Below, piece after piece: positions 9,338-22,471 of a stretch of DNA of 64,000 bases. Below the pieces are notes generated by a model, which worked only from the letters and a program-made list of their open reading frames with translations, did no database searches and was not told the DNA's origin. Within the stretch, counting starts at the first letter, position 1, and every line of letters starts with the position of its first letter. The translations under genes and the position numbers were made by a program. The stretch is from Solanum dulcamara (taxonomy: Eukaryota > Streptophyta > Magnoliopsida > Solanales > Solanaceae), in assembly GCF_947179165.1 (NCBI RefSeq), contig NC_077245.1:38433286-38497285 (forward strand), read 5' to 3'.

Positions 9338-11594
9338 TTTCACTGTAATCCTTTCTACGATGTGCGGACACTCAATTTAGCCCAAGATTTACCTTAGTGT
9401 TGTCTCGCGAGTCTTTATGTTTTGCCCTGTCCTTCCTTTGTTATCTTGCGACCAGTATCGGCGTAGACCTTTAGTTCCGCTATGACCATGTCCCTTTTTG
9501 GTCATTTTGGTTTAACTTCCCCTATTGTATCCCCCCCTTTTCTGTACGCACCCATTCATTAGGGTGGGTTATTGAGTAGCGCTAAAGTTCTTTCATATAG
9601 TGACCCTTGGAGCCGCTTTGACTCTTGTTTATTATTACCTGGCATAGCTTTAAAGGAATTTGACATATACACTTCCCTATCCTCGATTCACTTTGTGTCT
9701 TTTTCATTTTATACCATAGAAGACTTTTTATTCCTTTGTCCTTGGTTATTTATCTATCGCAACATTATTTGCGACCAACTCTATAGTTAACATTTTGGCT
9801 TTTGATCTAGCATGTTATCATTATCCTTCGTAGTGTTTCTTAATTCATTCGACATCCTTTCTTGTTTACACCCTTTTGTTTTTATATGCAGACGCCTTCT
9901 AGCATTATGTTGTTTAGGGTCTCGTCACAACCTTCTCAACGCTGCCTTATGTAGCATTCTGGCTTCCGTTCAATTACTGGTGGCTTCCAGACCTTTCTAA
10001 CTTGGTTCGGCAGGATATCTTATTAAAGTTTAGACGTCCATCTCAAATATATTACCATATCAATTGCCTTCACCTTACTTTTGCCATTTTCTCATTAACT
10101 TCCCCCCTTTAGAGGGTACTCGTGCTTTCCTCTGTATGTACTTGTAGTCATTCCAATTTCAATTAGGCGGTACTAGTATTATGGGAATAACTATTCCAGG
10201 TTTTCTTAAAGTAGTGGCTTTGTCCTAACCTATATCCTTTGTTTCCTGGGATGAATGGAAGTTGTTCCAATTATTTTTTTAGTTTGCCATCCTCGTCCCT
10301 TGAGGGTTCCACTATTTTTGGGGCGACGTGGTGTACCCGCATCATTTTTTGTATCTTAGGCTCCATACTCTTACTGCGTACTCAACGCAGACTTTTAACT
10401 TAGGCAACGCGTACTAAGTGCGTCTTACTAGTGGTTCCAATTTATCCCTGCATACTCGTATCACACTGTTCAGTTCATACTTACATATCCCCCTTTTAAA
10501 TCGTATATATATTTGGTTCCTGACATCTCTTTGAGGTTCTTCTATTAGAGGTTCTTTCCCCAATTAGTCGGTGGCAAATTATAAACTATTATCGTACATC
10601 ATTTTCCAACCATTGTTGGAAGGAATCAGAACCTCTTAAACATCACAGTACTTTTTTTTTAGTACTTGACCTACCTGGTCTCCTTCTGAGTTTATCCTCG
10701 AGTTATGAACAATTCATCTAATTTACAATTAGGAGTTGAGGGCTTGGTATTTTTTTAAAAGAGTGAAACTCATTCGCGGGACATCTTATCCTTCATTCTG
10801 AGCCCTTTGTGTATATTCCTACAATACAAATATGGCCGGAGATACCGTAATCTGAACTTTACTACTTAAATAAGCCTTTGTTCCTCCGAAATAAAATTCT
10901 TCGAGTGAAAAGGGAGCCCCTTATTGACGAAATGAAGGGTACCTCTTACAACTTTACTTTAGCATAATACGGGTACTCGGTATCAATTTCCAAGATATGT
11001 TATAAAGGTACGTTTTATTCCCTTTTCCTTGTTCTAGGAAAATTTCGGCAGAGTTTCCTCTACACTCCTTACTATCTCAAAACCTGCACGCAGAAAATAC
11101 CAACAATGCCTCACAGGGCCAACATATATATATACATATCATATCACAGCCGCACAGGGCTTTCAATGTCATCTCATATCGCAGCCACACAGGGCTTTCA
11201 ACGTCAACAATAATATAAAAATACCGGACTTACCTCATATGCCTAACTTAAAACTGCATCTGTTGCACTTTCTGTCTGCTTTCCTTTCAGGTTTCAACTT
11301 TATATTTCAATACCTTACCTGACGAATATCTTTCGTGGCTTTACTTTACTTACCTGCATGCTTTATAACTTTCTATGTCATCAATTACTTTTTTCTGTTG
11401 GTGTCATCCTTCTGTTAAGATCCAAGGTTAGTATAAGGAATTTTTCCTATGACTCAGATCTAAAGCACGATCTCAGATGTAGAAGAAAAGTAACATCCTA
11501 AATGTCCTATAGCTTCCTGTTTATAGATGTGGCGCGCAACACATCGATAACCAAGACTCTATTAGACACGGTCTGCAGACACTACGAGGACGAA
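9338..11594. other. E1 interior leader side, non-coding
   Basis: No coding domain recognised. The part nearest the primer site (about 11090-11594) is clearly similar to the matching part of E6 (46390-46917): both show 'cagaaaataccaacaatgcc', repeats of 'cagggc' spaced by ATATAT-rich DNA, and the same 'gaggacgaactgctctgata'-type leader end. This is the conserved 5' leader of the non-autonomous family. Between 9338 and about 11000 the sequence is T-rich and unidentified. Confidence 0.6.
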
Positions 11595-11608
11595 CTGCTC
11601 TGATACCA
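11595..11608 (-). other. E1 primer binding site (tRNA-iMet type)
   Basis: On the minus strand it reads tggtatcagagcag, four bases after the 5' LTR end (11613). The sequence is complementary to the 3' end of plant initiator methionine tRNA and primes minus-strand DNA synthesis. Confidence 0.9.
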
Positions 11609-11612
11609 CTTC

Positions 11613-14600
11613 TGTCACGACCCAACCCCGTAGGCCGCAACTGGGGTCCGACCTGGACCCCCCGTACATATATCTATTAGCTGAGGTCATATTGAATCAT
11701 AAATAAGACAATATCATGTAACAGAGCCCCACTGGGCGATAACATTTTCATAAACCTGTAGCCCTTTTCATTTGTACCACAACCCGATAGGGCACGCAAG
11801 CCGACAAGGCTGCCATAACATAATAACATATATCATATATCATGTAGACTCAGCTTAATCAAACTGACATACACAACCCACATATACATGTCTGCAGACC
11901 TCTAAACATATAAATGACAACATATGGCGGGACAGGGCCCCCGCCGTACCCCTGAATGGATAAAACAATTTCTATACATCCGTGGACAGTATCAAAAACT
12001 AGGCTCCGATACAATGGAGCCTCTTCCAGCTGAGCTGCATGGAATCCTAAGCTGACGGACTCCCAAAATCTGTATCTGTACCTGCGGGCATGAACGCAGC
12101 CCCCCGAGAAAGGGGGTCAGTACGATATGTGTACTGAGTATGTAAAACATAATATAATACAACTGGAAACATATCTGAGATAGAGAATCAGGGGATAAGA
12201 TATCAATTCGGAAACATGTACCTGTACTTTATGAATTACAAAAACATGCATGTTCGAGTCATATCATATAGCCGGCCCTTTCGGGGGTCCGGTGAATCAT
12301 CTCTGTAAAACCATCATGGCCCCAGTGCCATCACCACCTTATTACAACACATCATCATATATTTATACACGTATCCTGGCCCTCTATTGAGGGACTCAGT
12401 GAATAATGCAGTGAACTGTGCACGAGAACATATCCTGGCCCGGGACTCAGGGAAAGAAGTGTTACAATATACACGAGTAGAGTAGTGAGTAACTATATGC
12501 AATTTAAATCATTATCAGAGACTCGACAAAATAAGAAAGTTAAGCTTTTGTTTGAGGACCCGAGTAACGGTGTAGTAATCTCGAGTGTCCTATAAATGCC
12601 ATTATGGGCTGTCTCAATTATAATCTCAGGGCTCCTAGACATGTACTAAAGTAAATCCAAATCGCTTATGGAACCAGAAACATTTGTTAACATATAGTCT
12701 GTAAGACTTGGAGCCTGTACATTTGTTACCTTTTTAACATATAAAAGTTTCCAGGGAAATAGTTTGATTATTATAAAAGTTCGATATTCAGACGTAAATA
12801 AGAGATGCTAAGAATGGAGTTACCCCGGAACTCATATCATGTTTAACCTACAACCAAGACATGCCAGAAGCAGAAAGAGAATAAACTATATATGGTCTGT
12901 ACTTTCCTTTATGGGATCTGCATACACATATTTCATACCCGGCCCATCATGGGGCTCGGTGAATCATTATGGCATCATAATCTCACTTTCGTACCAAATA
13001 CGTATCAAAGGAAATGAGAGATAGCTTTCCACATACTAGTGTTTAACACATAGAAGCCTTACTAGGCAATACTCAATTCTTGCAGAAATTCCAATATTAA
13101 GCAGTGGATATGGGTTATGAGGCATACTTGGAGTTTTGGGAATGGAATTATCCCCACATTCCACACACACTTTATTTAAGGCTAAAACTTGCCAAAAGGA
13201 AAGAAAGATAGTTGTATGAACTTATACCAAAACATGCCAAGAGAAAGCTTTACATACCTCTTGGGAGTTACCCTTTATCCTGCTCGCCTCATCGTCTTCT
13301 GAACCTATTCAATATAAATTAATATGAATATCAACTACTCTTAACTTTTCAGCATCTGAGGTTACGCCTTAATGTTAATGGAATCTATTTCCTTAGTCGT
13401 TTCCTCGGCTAGTCCTTTAGTTTGTTAAGGCGTTAACGAAAATTGGGCAGCACCTCCCCTATAATGTGCCCTATCCGAATTTCCAATTAGGTCCCTAAGA
13501 CCTACAGCCAACCAACAACAACAACCTGCAGCAATTCATACCAACAATATACAACATAAATCCCAAACGACTTATTCAAAAATACGATATCTAAATAGGG
13601 CGTCTAGCCTTTATTTTTGTGACGCCTTTAATTATACGTAACGAGGGATCATGGGGTCTCAACCAGCAACAACCTAACCCACATTAGATCATATTTAGAC
13701 CCTGCAACAACCAGCCAATACCCCTGCAGCAGTACTTCACAAAGCAATACTTTATTTCGACAACAATTCAACTATAACGACTACAAATTAGTTTATTCCG
13801 AACGCCAAGTATTTCTAAGCCATTTTCATATTTCCAGCCACCAATAGGGCGTGTAACATGCTCCATAAGAACTAATAAAGCTCAAATTTAAAGAAGAAAC
13901 CTTACCTTACGTTAAACTTGTCAAACTCGCCAAAACTATCCAAAATGTGAAATCTGGACAGCTTACTGTTTTACCTTGTCGCTTCATTTCGAAGGGGTAA
14001 TGGAGGGAAACAGGATTTACGCCCTTGATGAAAGTTATAGACATATGTCTTAGGGTCGCAAAAAATTTAGAATCATCCCTACATTAATTTTGTACAAAAA
14101 TATATGACCAAAATACTTACAGCTGTCCGTGTGGAATTTCCAAAACCAAATTTGAGCAGTACCTCCTCTACACTTCATCACCACTTTTCAAGCTGATACA
14201 AGTAGAAATGGATTTTGGAGTCTGAATGAAAGTTATAGAACCACGAAATACCTTTCCAAAAAATATTAAATCACTCGAAACGAATCTGTACACAAGAAGT
14301 TATACAAATATTACTAACCACTGTCCCTTCCAAAAACGGGTTTATTAATTAACGTTTTCTCTTATTTTCTCTTCCAAATTCCAATTGCAAAGCTGGAGTT
14401 TTACTTCCATGAAGGTCTTAAAATACATATATACGTATCCACGTACTCAAGGTACACCTTATATAATTAATTCACGGAAGAAAATTGGAAAACTCACCTT
14501 TAATTCTTCAAAAAATGTTGCTGCCTCTCTATTTCCCTCTTTCACGTTTTGTTCTCCAAGGCTGCTGCTATTTTTTGGATAATGAACAACTAAGGAGTCA

Positions 14601-15172
14601 TATACACATATATATATATATATATATATATAGGGTGACACGTGTCATCCCCTAAGGGTGACACGTGTCAAGCCCTTATTGGGCCACCTCAACACACGAC
14701 CAATGGGGTGCTGCCACGTGGCAGTGGGGTCCACCTCCCCCAAGCAGGTGGGTCACCTACTTGACCCCAAGCAGGTGGGTCACCTGCCTGCTTGAGGTGC
14801 TGCCACGTGTCGCTTCTTCATTGGCTACCACGTGTCGTCTTTTTTTTTCCCTTCCTCGCGGGCTCGTAACCTCGTCTTATTTTATGTACCTATGTAATCC
14901 GTGCTACGTAAGTTTGATATATGCTTAAGTAGCTCAAGTGCATATGACTTTTAACTTAGTAGCTTACATAGGTAAATCGAGTCCTACGACTCATTACTTG
15001 GCCTCCAATTCCTTCTGGACTCCTATGATTTCATCTCCAACCTTCTCTAGTATGGGGTATCACATTCTCCCTTCCATAGAGCCGTTTGATAGTGTCGTAG
15101 CATATCCGGTTCATATGGTAATGTCCAATGAACTTATGAAACATTCTGAGTTTAAAAGGGTGAGGTGTAACA
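11613..15172 (-). repeat. E1 5' LTR (element orientation)
   Basis: Near-identical partner of 4290-7841. Visible differences include a longer TA run (14602-14632 against about 7285-7301), several C/T or G/A changes and two transversions (for example ccgtg against ccgtt near 14901, ccaat against ccaag near 15127). Ends are TG...CA in element orientation. This copy would supply the promoter. Confidence 0.9.
14599..14670 (-). promoter_or_regulatory. E1 LTR promoter: two CACGTG palindromes plus TATA run
   Basis: In transcription order (minus strand) two perfect 12-bp palindromes tgacacgtgtca (14659-14670 and 14636-14647) are followed within a few bases by a long TATATA run (14632-14599). CACGTG is the core of G-box/ABRE elements bound by plant bZIP and bHLH factors; the responding signal is unknown. 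The arrangement (box, TATA, then LTR body) recurs in the other LTRs of this window. Confidence 0.6.
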
Positions 15173-15175
15173 AAT

Positions 15176-17509
15176 TGTAACACCCAAAAATATTCTATGC
15201 TAAGACCCGAACCATTCTTTGTATGTGTATAGGCCTGAATCTAATAATTCTAATTGTAATATAATTTTTATGATTGATTCTTTAGTGTTTGAAGTGTATT
15301 TAAAGTAAATTAGGGTCACAATAGTCCTCTAGCACAAATTGAGTTGAAAGCTTTCTTACCAATTGAGTTTCGATATAAGATTTTACTTGGGTCAATTTCA
15401 AATGACCATATCTCCTAAAATACAACGATTTAGGTGGCATATTACCTATCAAATTAAATATCTTTGAGTCCTCTTTCTAACTCCATCAAGTATGCCTCAT
15501 TTTGAATTCACAGTAAAAAGTTATGACCATTTTACTAGAGGCCATCAGATCATCAGAAGTTACAGATCAACATTACGACTACGAGTCGTAGAAATGACCC
15601 ATAGAACCTTTAAACACTTAGAAAAATTCCAGTCTTTGGTTTTCTACTAGTCTTGATTACGACTCGTAGGAATTCTTATGACTCGTAAAAAGGACCCGTA
15701 GAACCTCCAAACACTTAGAAAAAATTTCAAAAGTAAAGTCATTTCTACGAGTGATAATGATGACTCATTAAAGAATCTACAAGAAGCCTTAGTCGACCTC
15801 CGGAGGACAACAATTTGCTTTACCAAAGAAGGAGAGATTTAGAGATCCAATTTTCAGAGTTTGACAGGATAAGTGGATCCTACAACTTGTCAAAGTTTCA
15901 ACGAGTCATAGAAACGACTCGTATACGGCCAAAATTAGATTTTTATGAAGGATAGTTTGGTTTTTTCTTACCTTTTCTCAATCAAAACCTCGACGTTTTG
16001 GGACTATTCTAATTCCCTTAACAATTCTCTATGTCCCTAAGTCCTCATTAACACTTAGCTTATTTGAGAGCAAGAATCGGAGAAGAGAAAGAAGCTAGGG
16101 TTCAAGTGTTCACTCCCATCTTCCAACTTTTAATTGTTCTTCGAGTTACAGGTATGTAAGACTAACTAAAGCATGGTTTAAGTTCTTCCACATGCCCTAA
16201 GTATATGATTGGTTGAGTAGAAAGTGATATAAGTCTCCTATGAATGAATCTTTGAAAGATCTCTTTAAATCCTAGTATATTTTTGCATAACTTTGCATGA
16301 TTGACAATTTTCAGGAATTAAAGATTTAAAATAAATGAGTATGTTTTTGCCTACATGAACCCTATTTGAGCATTCAATTTCAATGTATTACATAATGATT
16401 GATTCTAAAAGTTTGATTGGTGAATGTTGAATGAGAATGAGTCGAATTTGAGTTAGATAATAGAAGTCTAAATAATTGTTGATTTGTAGTTCCGATGAGT
16501 CATGAATGAGTCTTGAAAAGAATGTCTAATTGAAAGAACTGATGATTGAGATAATGATTGAGCTGATTAGAGTCTAATGTGACTAGATGGACTAACTTGT
16601 ATAAATTGATTGATTTGAGTCTTATGAGCATATTGAGTCTTGGGAGGAGTATTGAGTACATAATTGGGTAAGATAGGATGGAGGGTTAAACCTCTTAATT
16701 CCAAAAATGATGGACTTTGATTGATTGTGGATCCAATGATAGTGATTCATCCTTTACTCTGGCAAGGTATTGAACGAATGTGGCAACGACATCGCTTCGT
16801 TATACATCACCGGCTCATAAGTGATGGTTGCTGGTTAGAGAAAATCACAATTAGGATAGGATCTTGCATGATAGGATTGTTGATTGAGATTATAGATGAT
16901 TGAGTTGATTTGAGAAATATTTGTTAAATTCTAAATTTTTGCATATCCTTTTGAGTTAATTGATGAGTTTTAGGTAAATGTTGTTGATTATTTCTCCTTT
17001 CTGCCATTTTATATACTTGTATATTCCATGTACTGACGTCATTTGGCCTATATTATTTCATGATGCAAATACATGTGTTAGAGATCATCAATAGGAGCAT
17101 CGTTGAAGATCACTTCTACTCTCAGATTTGGTGAGTTCTCCTTGCATCCAGAGGCACTCTGGATTAGTTCTATTTTCTTTGAGTATTTCTTTTTGGGTAG
17201 CCATGGACTTGTCATTGGCATGTTCTAAATCGTATTAGTGACTTCATAGACAGATAGTGATAGTGTTGAGTCATTGTGTTGGTTTTCAAAACTATTCTTT
17301 GACATGGAGTTGAATTGGGATTTAGTTAAATATGTTATTATTTGATGAGTTGTTGATTTAATTTACCCCACATGATTGTTCCCCCTTTTATGTCATTTAA
17401 GTCTTCCGCTGAATGAATGAATATGTGATTGGACCAAGTGGTTCGCTTGAGGACCAGCAATGGTCTTCGAGTACCGGCTACACCCAGGGTACCCTCTCGG
17501 GGCGTAAAA
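15176..17509 (+). repeat. E2 5' LTR
   Basis: Starts tgtaacaccc (the TG is shared with the E1 target duplication and was originally at 4288-4289) and ends near ggggcgtaaaa, a decayed form of ...gcatgaca seen in the partner LTR. It contains repeated forms of acgactcgtag near 15575-15930 and a GTACATTCC...GTACTGAC-type hairpin near 17020-17036, about 480 bp before its end. It is about 2.3 kb and differs visibly from 22472-24815. Confidence 0.85.
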
Positions 17510-17513
17510 AAAT

Positions 17514-17527
17514 TGGTATCAGAGCAC
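17514..17527 (+). other. E2 primer binding site (tRNA-iMet type)
   Basis: tggtatcagagcac lies four bases after the 5' LTR end, matching initiator methionine tRNA. It is followed by the non-coding leader to the gag start at 17725. Confidence 0.85.
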
Positions 17528-17724
17528 AGAGTTCAAGAGTCCTAGGGTGTTTATGAAGATATGTCTAGTAGAGTCTTGCTTATGGGTGTGTTGTGCATCA
17601 CACTTATAATCAGGAGGCTATAGGACATTAGGAATTTATTTCACTTCTTCATATTCTAAGTTCGTGCGAAAGAGTGTAACTCTCAAAGTTCCTTCCTAAT
17701 TCATGTGTTACTTATTTGCAGATA

Positions 17725-18900
17725 ATGCCTCCAAAACATACTACAAGTTAGAGGAACACCGCCAACATCAAGATCCCACAGTCTAAGATGCCCCCACCTT
17801 CTAGAGTGAGAACTAGAGATCGACCTACCCGATTTGCAGAGGAAACCTAGGTTCCTACTACTCAGCCTGCACCGACTTCAAAGGCTGATTTTTGAGGAGC
17901 GATTGCTATGCTCACTCAATTGGTAGCTACCCAAAATGGTAGCCAGAGTTCACTAGCTCCTAGATCTAGTTCCCAAGAGCCATCTGCTGCCACGAGGATT
18001 AGAGACTTGTTGAGAATGAACCCACCAGTTTTTATGGGTTATAAGGCTGAGGAAGACCCCCAAAACTTTATCGATGAGATGTGGAATATACTAAAAATAA
18101 TGCATGCTACTGAGATTAAGGGGGGGTTGAGTTGGTTTCTTATCAGCTCAAAGTTATGGCGAATGTGTGGTATAACCAATGGGAAGAGGGTAGAGGTGAG
18201 GATGCAAAGCCTGCTATTTGGGATGAGTTCGAGGGAGCATTCTTTGATAACTTCTTCCCGAGAGAATTGAGGGAAGCAAAAGTTGAAGAGTTCGTGAACT
18301 TGAAGCAAGAGGGTTTGCAATGAAAAAGTATGGTCTAAAGTTCATCCAATTGTCCAGATATGCTCTGGAGATGATCCCAGATATGAGATCAAAGATGAGA
18401 AAGCTTATCACCGACCTAGGCAAGCACGTGAAGAGAGAATGTAAGGCATCATTACTGATTTCTGATATAGATATTTCTAGGTTAATTGTGTATGCTCAGC
18501 AGGTTGAGAATGATAAAAAAAAGATAGAGAAGAGCACTTGAACAAGAAGGCCAAATTAGTTGGGCATGAGAATGAGTAGAGACAAGGTAAGGGCAACAGG
18601 TCATTCTTCTAGAATATGTCTTCTAACTATGCTCATTAGACAATAAGTGCACTTGCCCCTAGCCACAAGTCTGATCAGAAGGCATAGAGCCACCAAAACT
18701 TTAGAGCTCAGGGTTCTCAATCCCAAGCTAGTATGGCTCTAGGTTCGAAGAGGAAGCCACCTTTTAGTAAATGTGGAAAACTCCACTTAGGAAAATATCG
18801 AGATGGAAGTAATGGTTGCTACAAATGTGGTAAAATTGGCTATTTTTAGTGGCAGTGTCTGATATGAGGCGATAGAACCCAATCCTCTTCTAGAGTGCCC
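17725..18900 (+). pseudogene. E2 gag relic
   Basis: Gag is the structural capsid protein of the element. The frame starts ATG CCT CCA AAA at 17725 but meets stops early (for example TAG in the ninth codon region). The best-preserved piece (17908-18323, with a frame change near 18120) reads LLRMNPPVFMGYKAEEDPQ and then a Retrotrans_gag core. The later zinc knuckle CYKCGKIGYF near 18820 has Tyr where the CCHC His is expected and a stop after it. Not functional. Confidence 0.8.
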
Positions 18901-18942
18901 CCAACTTGAGGTAATTAGAGAGGTACCACTATACGTACGAGT

Positions 18943-19334
18943 ATGCTTCGAGTCTTCTTTTTTGATTGTTATGCTTTTCTTGACTCGAGTGCCACATTTT
19001 CATTTGTTACCCCTTATGTGGCTAATAAGTTTGATAAAATCCCTCAGTGTCTTCTTGACCCTTTCTTTGTGTCTACCCCCGTTGGTGAATCTATCGTAGC
19101 TGAAAGGGTCTGTCAATCTATCACAAAGATACCATGACTGACTTAGTTGAGTTGGACATGGTTAATTGTGATGTGATTCTTGGCATGAATTGGCTTTATA
19201 CATGTTATGCCTTTGTTGATTGTAGGACTTGGATTGTTAAGTTCCAATTCCCAGATAGACCTGTCTTAGAATGGAAGGGTAGTCTTGTTGTGCCTAAGGG
19301 TAAATTTATTCCTACCTTAGGGCCAGAAAGTTAA
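18943..19334 (+). pseudogene. E2 protease relic
   Basis: Retroviral-type aspartic protease. The active-site region reads FLDSSATFSFVTPYVA: the usual D-S/T-G triad has Ser for Gly. A stop near 19137 splits the domain from the following LTDLVELDMVNCDVILGMNW segment, which contains the hydrophobic strand typical of the family. Inactive as it stands. Confidence 0.75.
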
Positions 19335-19381
19335 TCTCAAAAGGATATATTTATCACATCGTGTGAGTCAGAAATGATAGT

Positions 19382-20760
19382 TTGAAGTCTCCATCCCTTG
19401 AATCTGTCCCAATTGTTAATGAGTTTTCTAAAGTCTTTCTAGAGGATCTGCCTAGAGTCTCTCTAGATAGAGAGATTGACTTTGGGAATGATGTCCTTCC
19501 TGATACCCAACCTATCTCTATTCCACCTTATAGAATAGCTCCTTCTGAGTTGAAAGAACAACTGAAATATCTCCTAGATAAGGAATTTATTAGGCTGAGT
19601 GTCTCACTTTGGGGCGCTCCTGTCCTTTTCGTGCGAAACAAAGATGGTTCCCTCAAAATGTGCATTGACGATTGTCAACTGAACAAGGTCACCATAAAAG
19701 ACAAGTATTCCCTTCTTAGAATAGATGATCTATTTTTCCAACTTTAGGGTTCCACTTGTTTTTTAAAGATAGACCTCAAATCAGGCTATCATCAGTTGAA
19801 AGTGAGAGAATGTGATATCTGAAAGACCACTTTTCGAACCCGGTATGGTCACTTCAAGTTTCTTTTTATGTCTTTTGGTTTGACTAATGCTCCTACATCA
19901 TTTATGTACTTGATGAATCGAGTGTTCAAACAGTATTTGGACATGCGTTTGATTGTGTTCATCGACGACATACTGATCTACTCTAGAAATGAGGAGGAGT
20001 ATGCCAATCATCTAAGTATTGTTCTTTATAATCTTAAAGATAGGTAGTTGTATGCTAAGTTTTCAAAGTGTAAATTTTGGCTTACTTCTGTGGAATTCTC
20101 AGGCCATGTTGTATCTGGTGAGGGTATATGAGTTGATTCAAAGAAGATTGAAGCGGTAAAGAACTGGCCCAAGACCACATCCCTGATTGACATAAAAAGT
20201 TTCTTGGGTTTGGATGGTTAATACCAGAGATTTGTTGAAGGATTTTCATCTATATCATCTCCATTGACTAAGCTGACTCAGAAAAAGGCTAAATTCCAAT
20301 GGTCAAAAGCTTGCAAAAAAACTTTTCAAGAGCTGAAAATGAGGTTGACTACTACTCTAGTTTTGTCCCTTCCCGAAGGAACAAATGGATTTTTATCTAT
20401 TATGATTCGTCCAGAGTTGGATTGGGTTATGTATTGATTCAGAAGGGTAAGGTTATTACCTATGCTTCCAAGCAACTTAAAATTCATGAGACGAACTACC
20501 CGACTAACGACCTTGAGTTGGCAGCCATAGTATTTGCTCTCAAGATTTGGCGTCATTATCTCTATAGTGTGCATATTGACGTGTTCACATACCACAATAG
20601 CCTACAATATGTGTTTACTCAGAAAGAGCTGAACCCGAGGTAGAAGAGATGGCTTGAGCTGCTCAAGGACTTTGATATGAGCATTCTCTACCACCCAGGT
20701 AAAACTAATGTTGTTGCTAATGCTCTTAGCAGGTTATCTATGGGGAGCACTGCCCATGTG
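19382..20760 (+). pseudogene. E2 reverse transcriptase and RNase H relic
   Basis: RT begins after a linker with '[18 protein letters not shown]'; fingers and palm motifs are visible up to [10 protein letters not shown] (near 19955-19984), the F-x-DD catalytic motif. Stops occur at about 19747, 19820, 20046, 20128 and 20220. RNase H motifs follow at about 20400-20700 ([20 protein letters not shown]). The original polyprotein order is kept but frame breaks and stops make it non-coding. Confidence 0.85.
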
Positions 20761-20929
20761 GAAGAGGGAATAAAAGATTTGGGTAAAGAGGTGCATAAGC
20801 ATGTACGTTTGGCAGTTCAACTTATTGATGCTAGTGATGGTGGTACCATTGTTCGAAATGGGGCTGAATCATCTTTAGTTATAGAGTTGAAAGAAAAGCA
20901 TGATCAAGAACCCATTCTCTTCCAATTGA

Positions 20930-22310
20930 AAGATGATGTCCACAAATAGAAGGTAATGGCCTTTGCCAAAGGGGGAGATAGAGTGTTGAGGTATCAAGGG
21001 AGATTGTATGTTTCAAGTGTTGATAACATTCGAGAAAGAATTATGCTGAGGCCCATAACTTCAGGTATTCTATCCATCCAGGTTCTACAAAGATGTACAA
21101 TGACTTAAGAGAAGTATATTGGTGGAGTAGAATGAAGAGAGATATAGCAGAGCTTGTGTCCAAGTGCCCAATCTGCCAACAAGTCAAAATTGAGCACCAA
21201 AGGCCTTGTGGAGTGGCTAAGGACATTGAGATTCCAGAATGGAAGTGGGAGATGATAAATATGGACTTTGTTATAGGTTTAGCATGATCCCGCAGGCAGC
21301 ATGACTCTATTTGGGTGATTGTGGACAGGATGACCAAATCAACCCATTTCTTACCTGTTAAGACTACAAACATCGCAAAGGACTATGCCAGATTGTACCT
21401 TCAAGAAATTGTCATACTTCATGTGGTTCCTTTTTCTATCATCTTGAATAGGGGAGCTCAATTTACTGCTCAGTTCTGGAAGTCGTTCTAGAAAGGTTTG
21501 GGTTCAAAGGTGAATCTTAGTACCGCTTTCCATCCTCAGACAGATGGTCAGGCATAGCGTATTATTCAGATCCTTGAGGATATGTTGAGAGCTTGTGTTA
21601 TTGACTTCAAAGGTAATTGGATGACCACTTTCCATTATTGAGTTTGCTTATAATAATAGTTTTCATTCGAGCATTCAAATTGCCCCATATGAGGCTCTTT
21701 ACGGGAGGACGTGTATATAACCAATTGGTTGGTTCGAGATTGGTGAAGTTGAGTTGATTGGGCCAGACTTGGTTCATCAAGCTATGGAAAAAGTAAAGAT
21801 TATCCAAGAAAGGTTAAAGACTATGCAAAGTCATCAGAAACCTATACTGATGTTAGGAAGAGAGACTTGGAGTTTGAGGTAAATGATTGGGTGTTCCTAA
21901 AAGTTTCACCCATGAAGGGAGCTATGAGATTTGGGAAGAAAGGAAAATTGAGTCCCAGATATATTGGTCCTTACCATATTATAAGAAGAGTTGGCAACAA
22001 CGTCTATGAGTTAGAGCTTCCACCAGAGTTAGACGGTGTTCTATTTTTCTATGCGTAAGAAATACTTGGGAGATCCTTCACTCATTATTCCTACAGAAAA
22101 TATTAGAGTGAAAGATAGTTAATCCTATGAGGAGATTCTCATCCAAATTCTTGATCGACAAGTTTGTAAATTGACGACCAAAGAGGTCACTTCAGTTAAA
22201 GTTTAATGGAGAATTAAATTCATTAAAGAAGCTACCTGAAAAGCCGAGGAGGATATGAAAGCCAAGTAGCCACACCTATTCATTCCACCTAGTGTCGATG
22301 TTGAAGGTAC
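20930..22310 (+). pseudogene. E2 integrase and chromodomain relic
   Basis: The HHCC zinc region includes CPICQQVKIEHQRP (near 21165-21207). The catalytic core shows NMDFVIGLA with the first Asp and LNRGAQFTA where Asn replaces the second Asp. The catalytic Glu codon is TAG (21555-21557, in GQA-stop-R). A chromodomain tail (TSVKV, stop, then KAEEDMKAK) ends near 22310. Catalytically dead by at least two active-site losses. Confidence 0.85.
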
Positions 22311-22436
22311 TATTCCTAATTTTATCTTTGAGTTAGCCCCTTTCTAAGTTGAGCAATTGAGTGGGTTATTCTTGAGTTAGGATCTTTTTGATTTATTGTG
22401 ATGTATTAGTGCCTTGGGTAAATTATTAGCTTGTCA

Positions 22437-22471
22437 TCATTTGAGGATGAATGATCCCAAGGGAGAGATAT
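22437..22471 (+). other. E2 polypurine tract with upstream hairpin
   Basis: aagggagagata (22459-22470) directly precedes the 3' LTR. Just upstream, catttgaggatgaatg can form a short hairpin, as seen before the tract in E1, E3, E5 and E6. Confidence 0.7.

Larger units (their letters stand above)
4290..15172 (-). mobile_element. E1: young non-autonomous LTR retrotransposon (LARD-like), no gag-pol
   Basis: Two nearly identical approximately 3.55 kb LTRs (4290-7841 and 11613-15172) flank a 3.77 kb interior. The target duplication AATTG lies at 4285-4289 and 15173-15177. Orientation is minus: the primer site is at 11595-11608 (minus) and the polypurine tract at 7842-7857 (minus). By eye the LTRs differ by about eight substitutions plus length changes in AT and T runs, so insertion was recent. 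The interior has no gag, protease, RT or integrase core; only a decayed chromodomain tail, a 5S-derived segment and T/C-rich DNA are recognisable. Primer site, polypurine tract and LTR ends resemble E5, so it was probably mobilised in trans by a related chromovirus. Confidence 0.92.
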
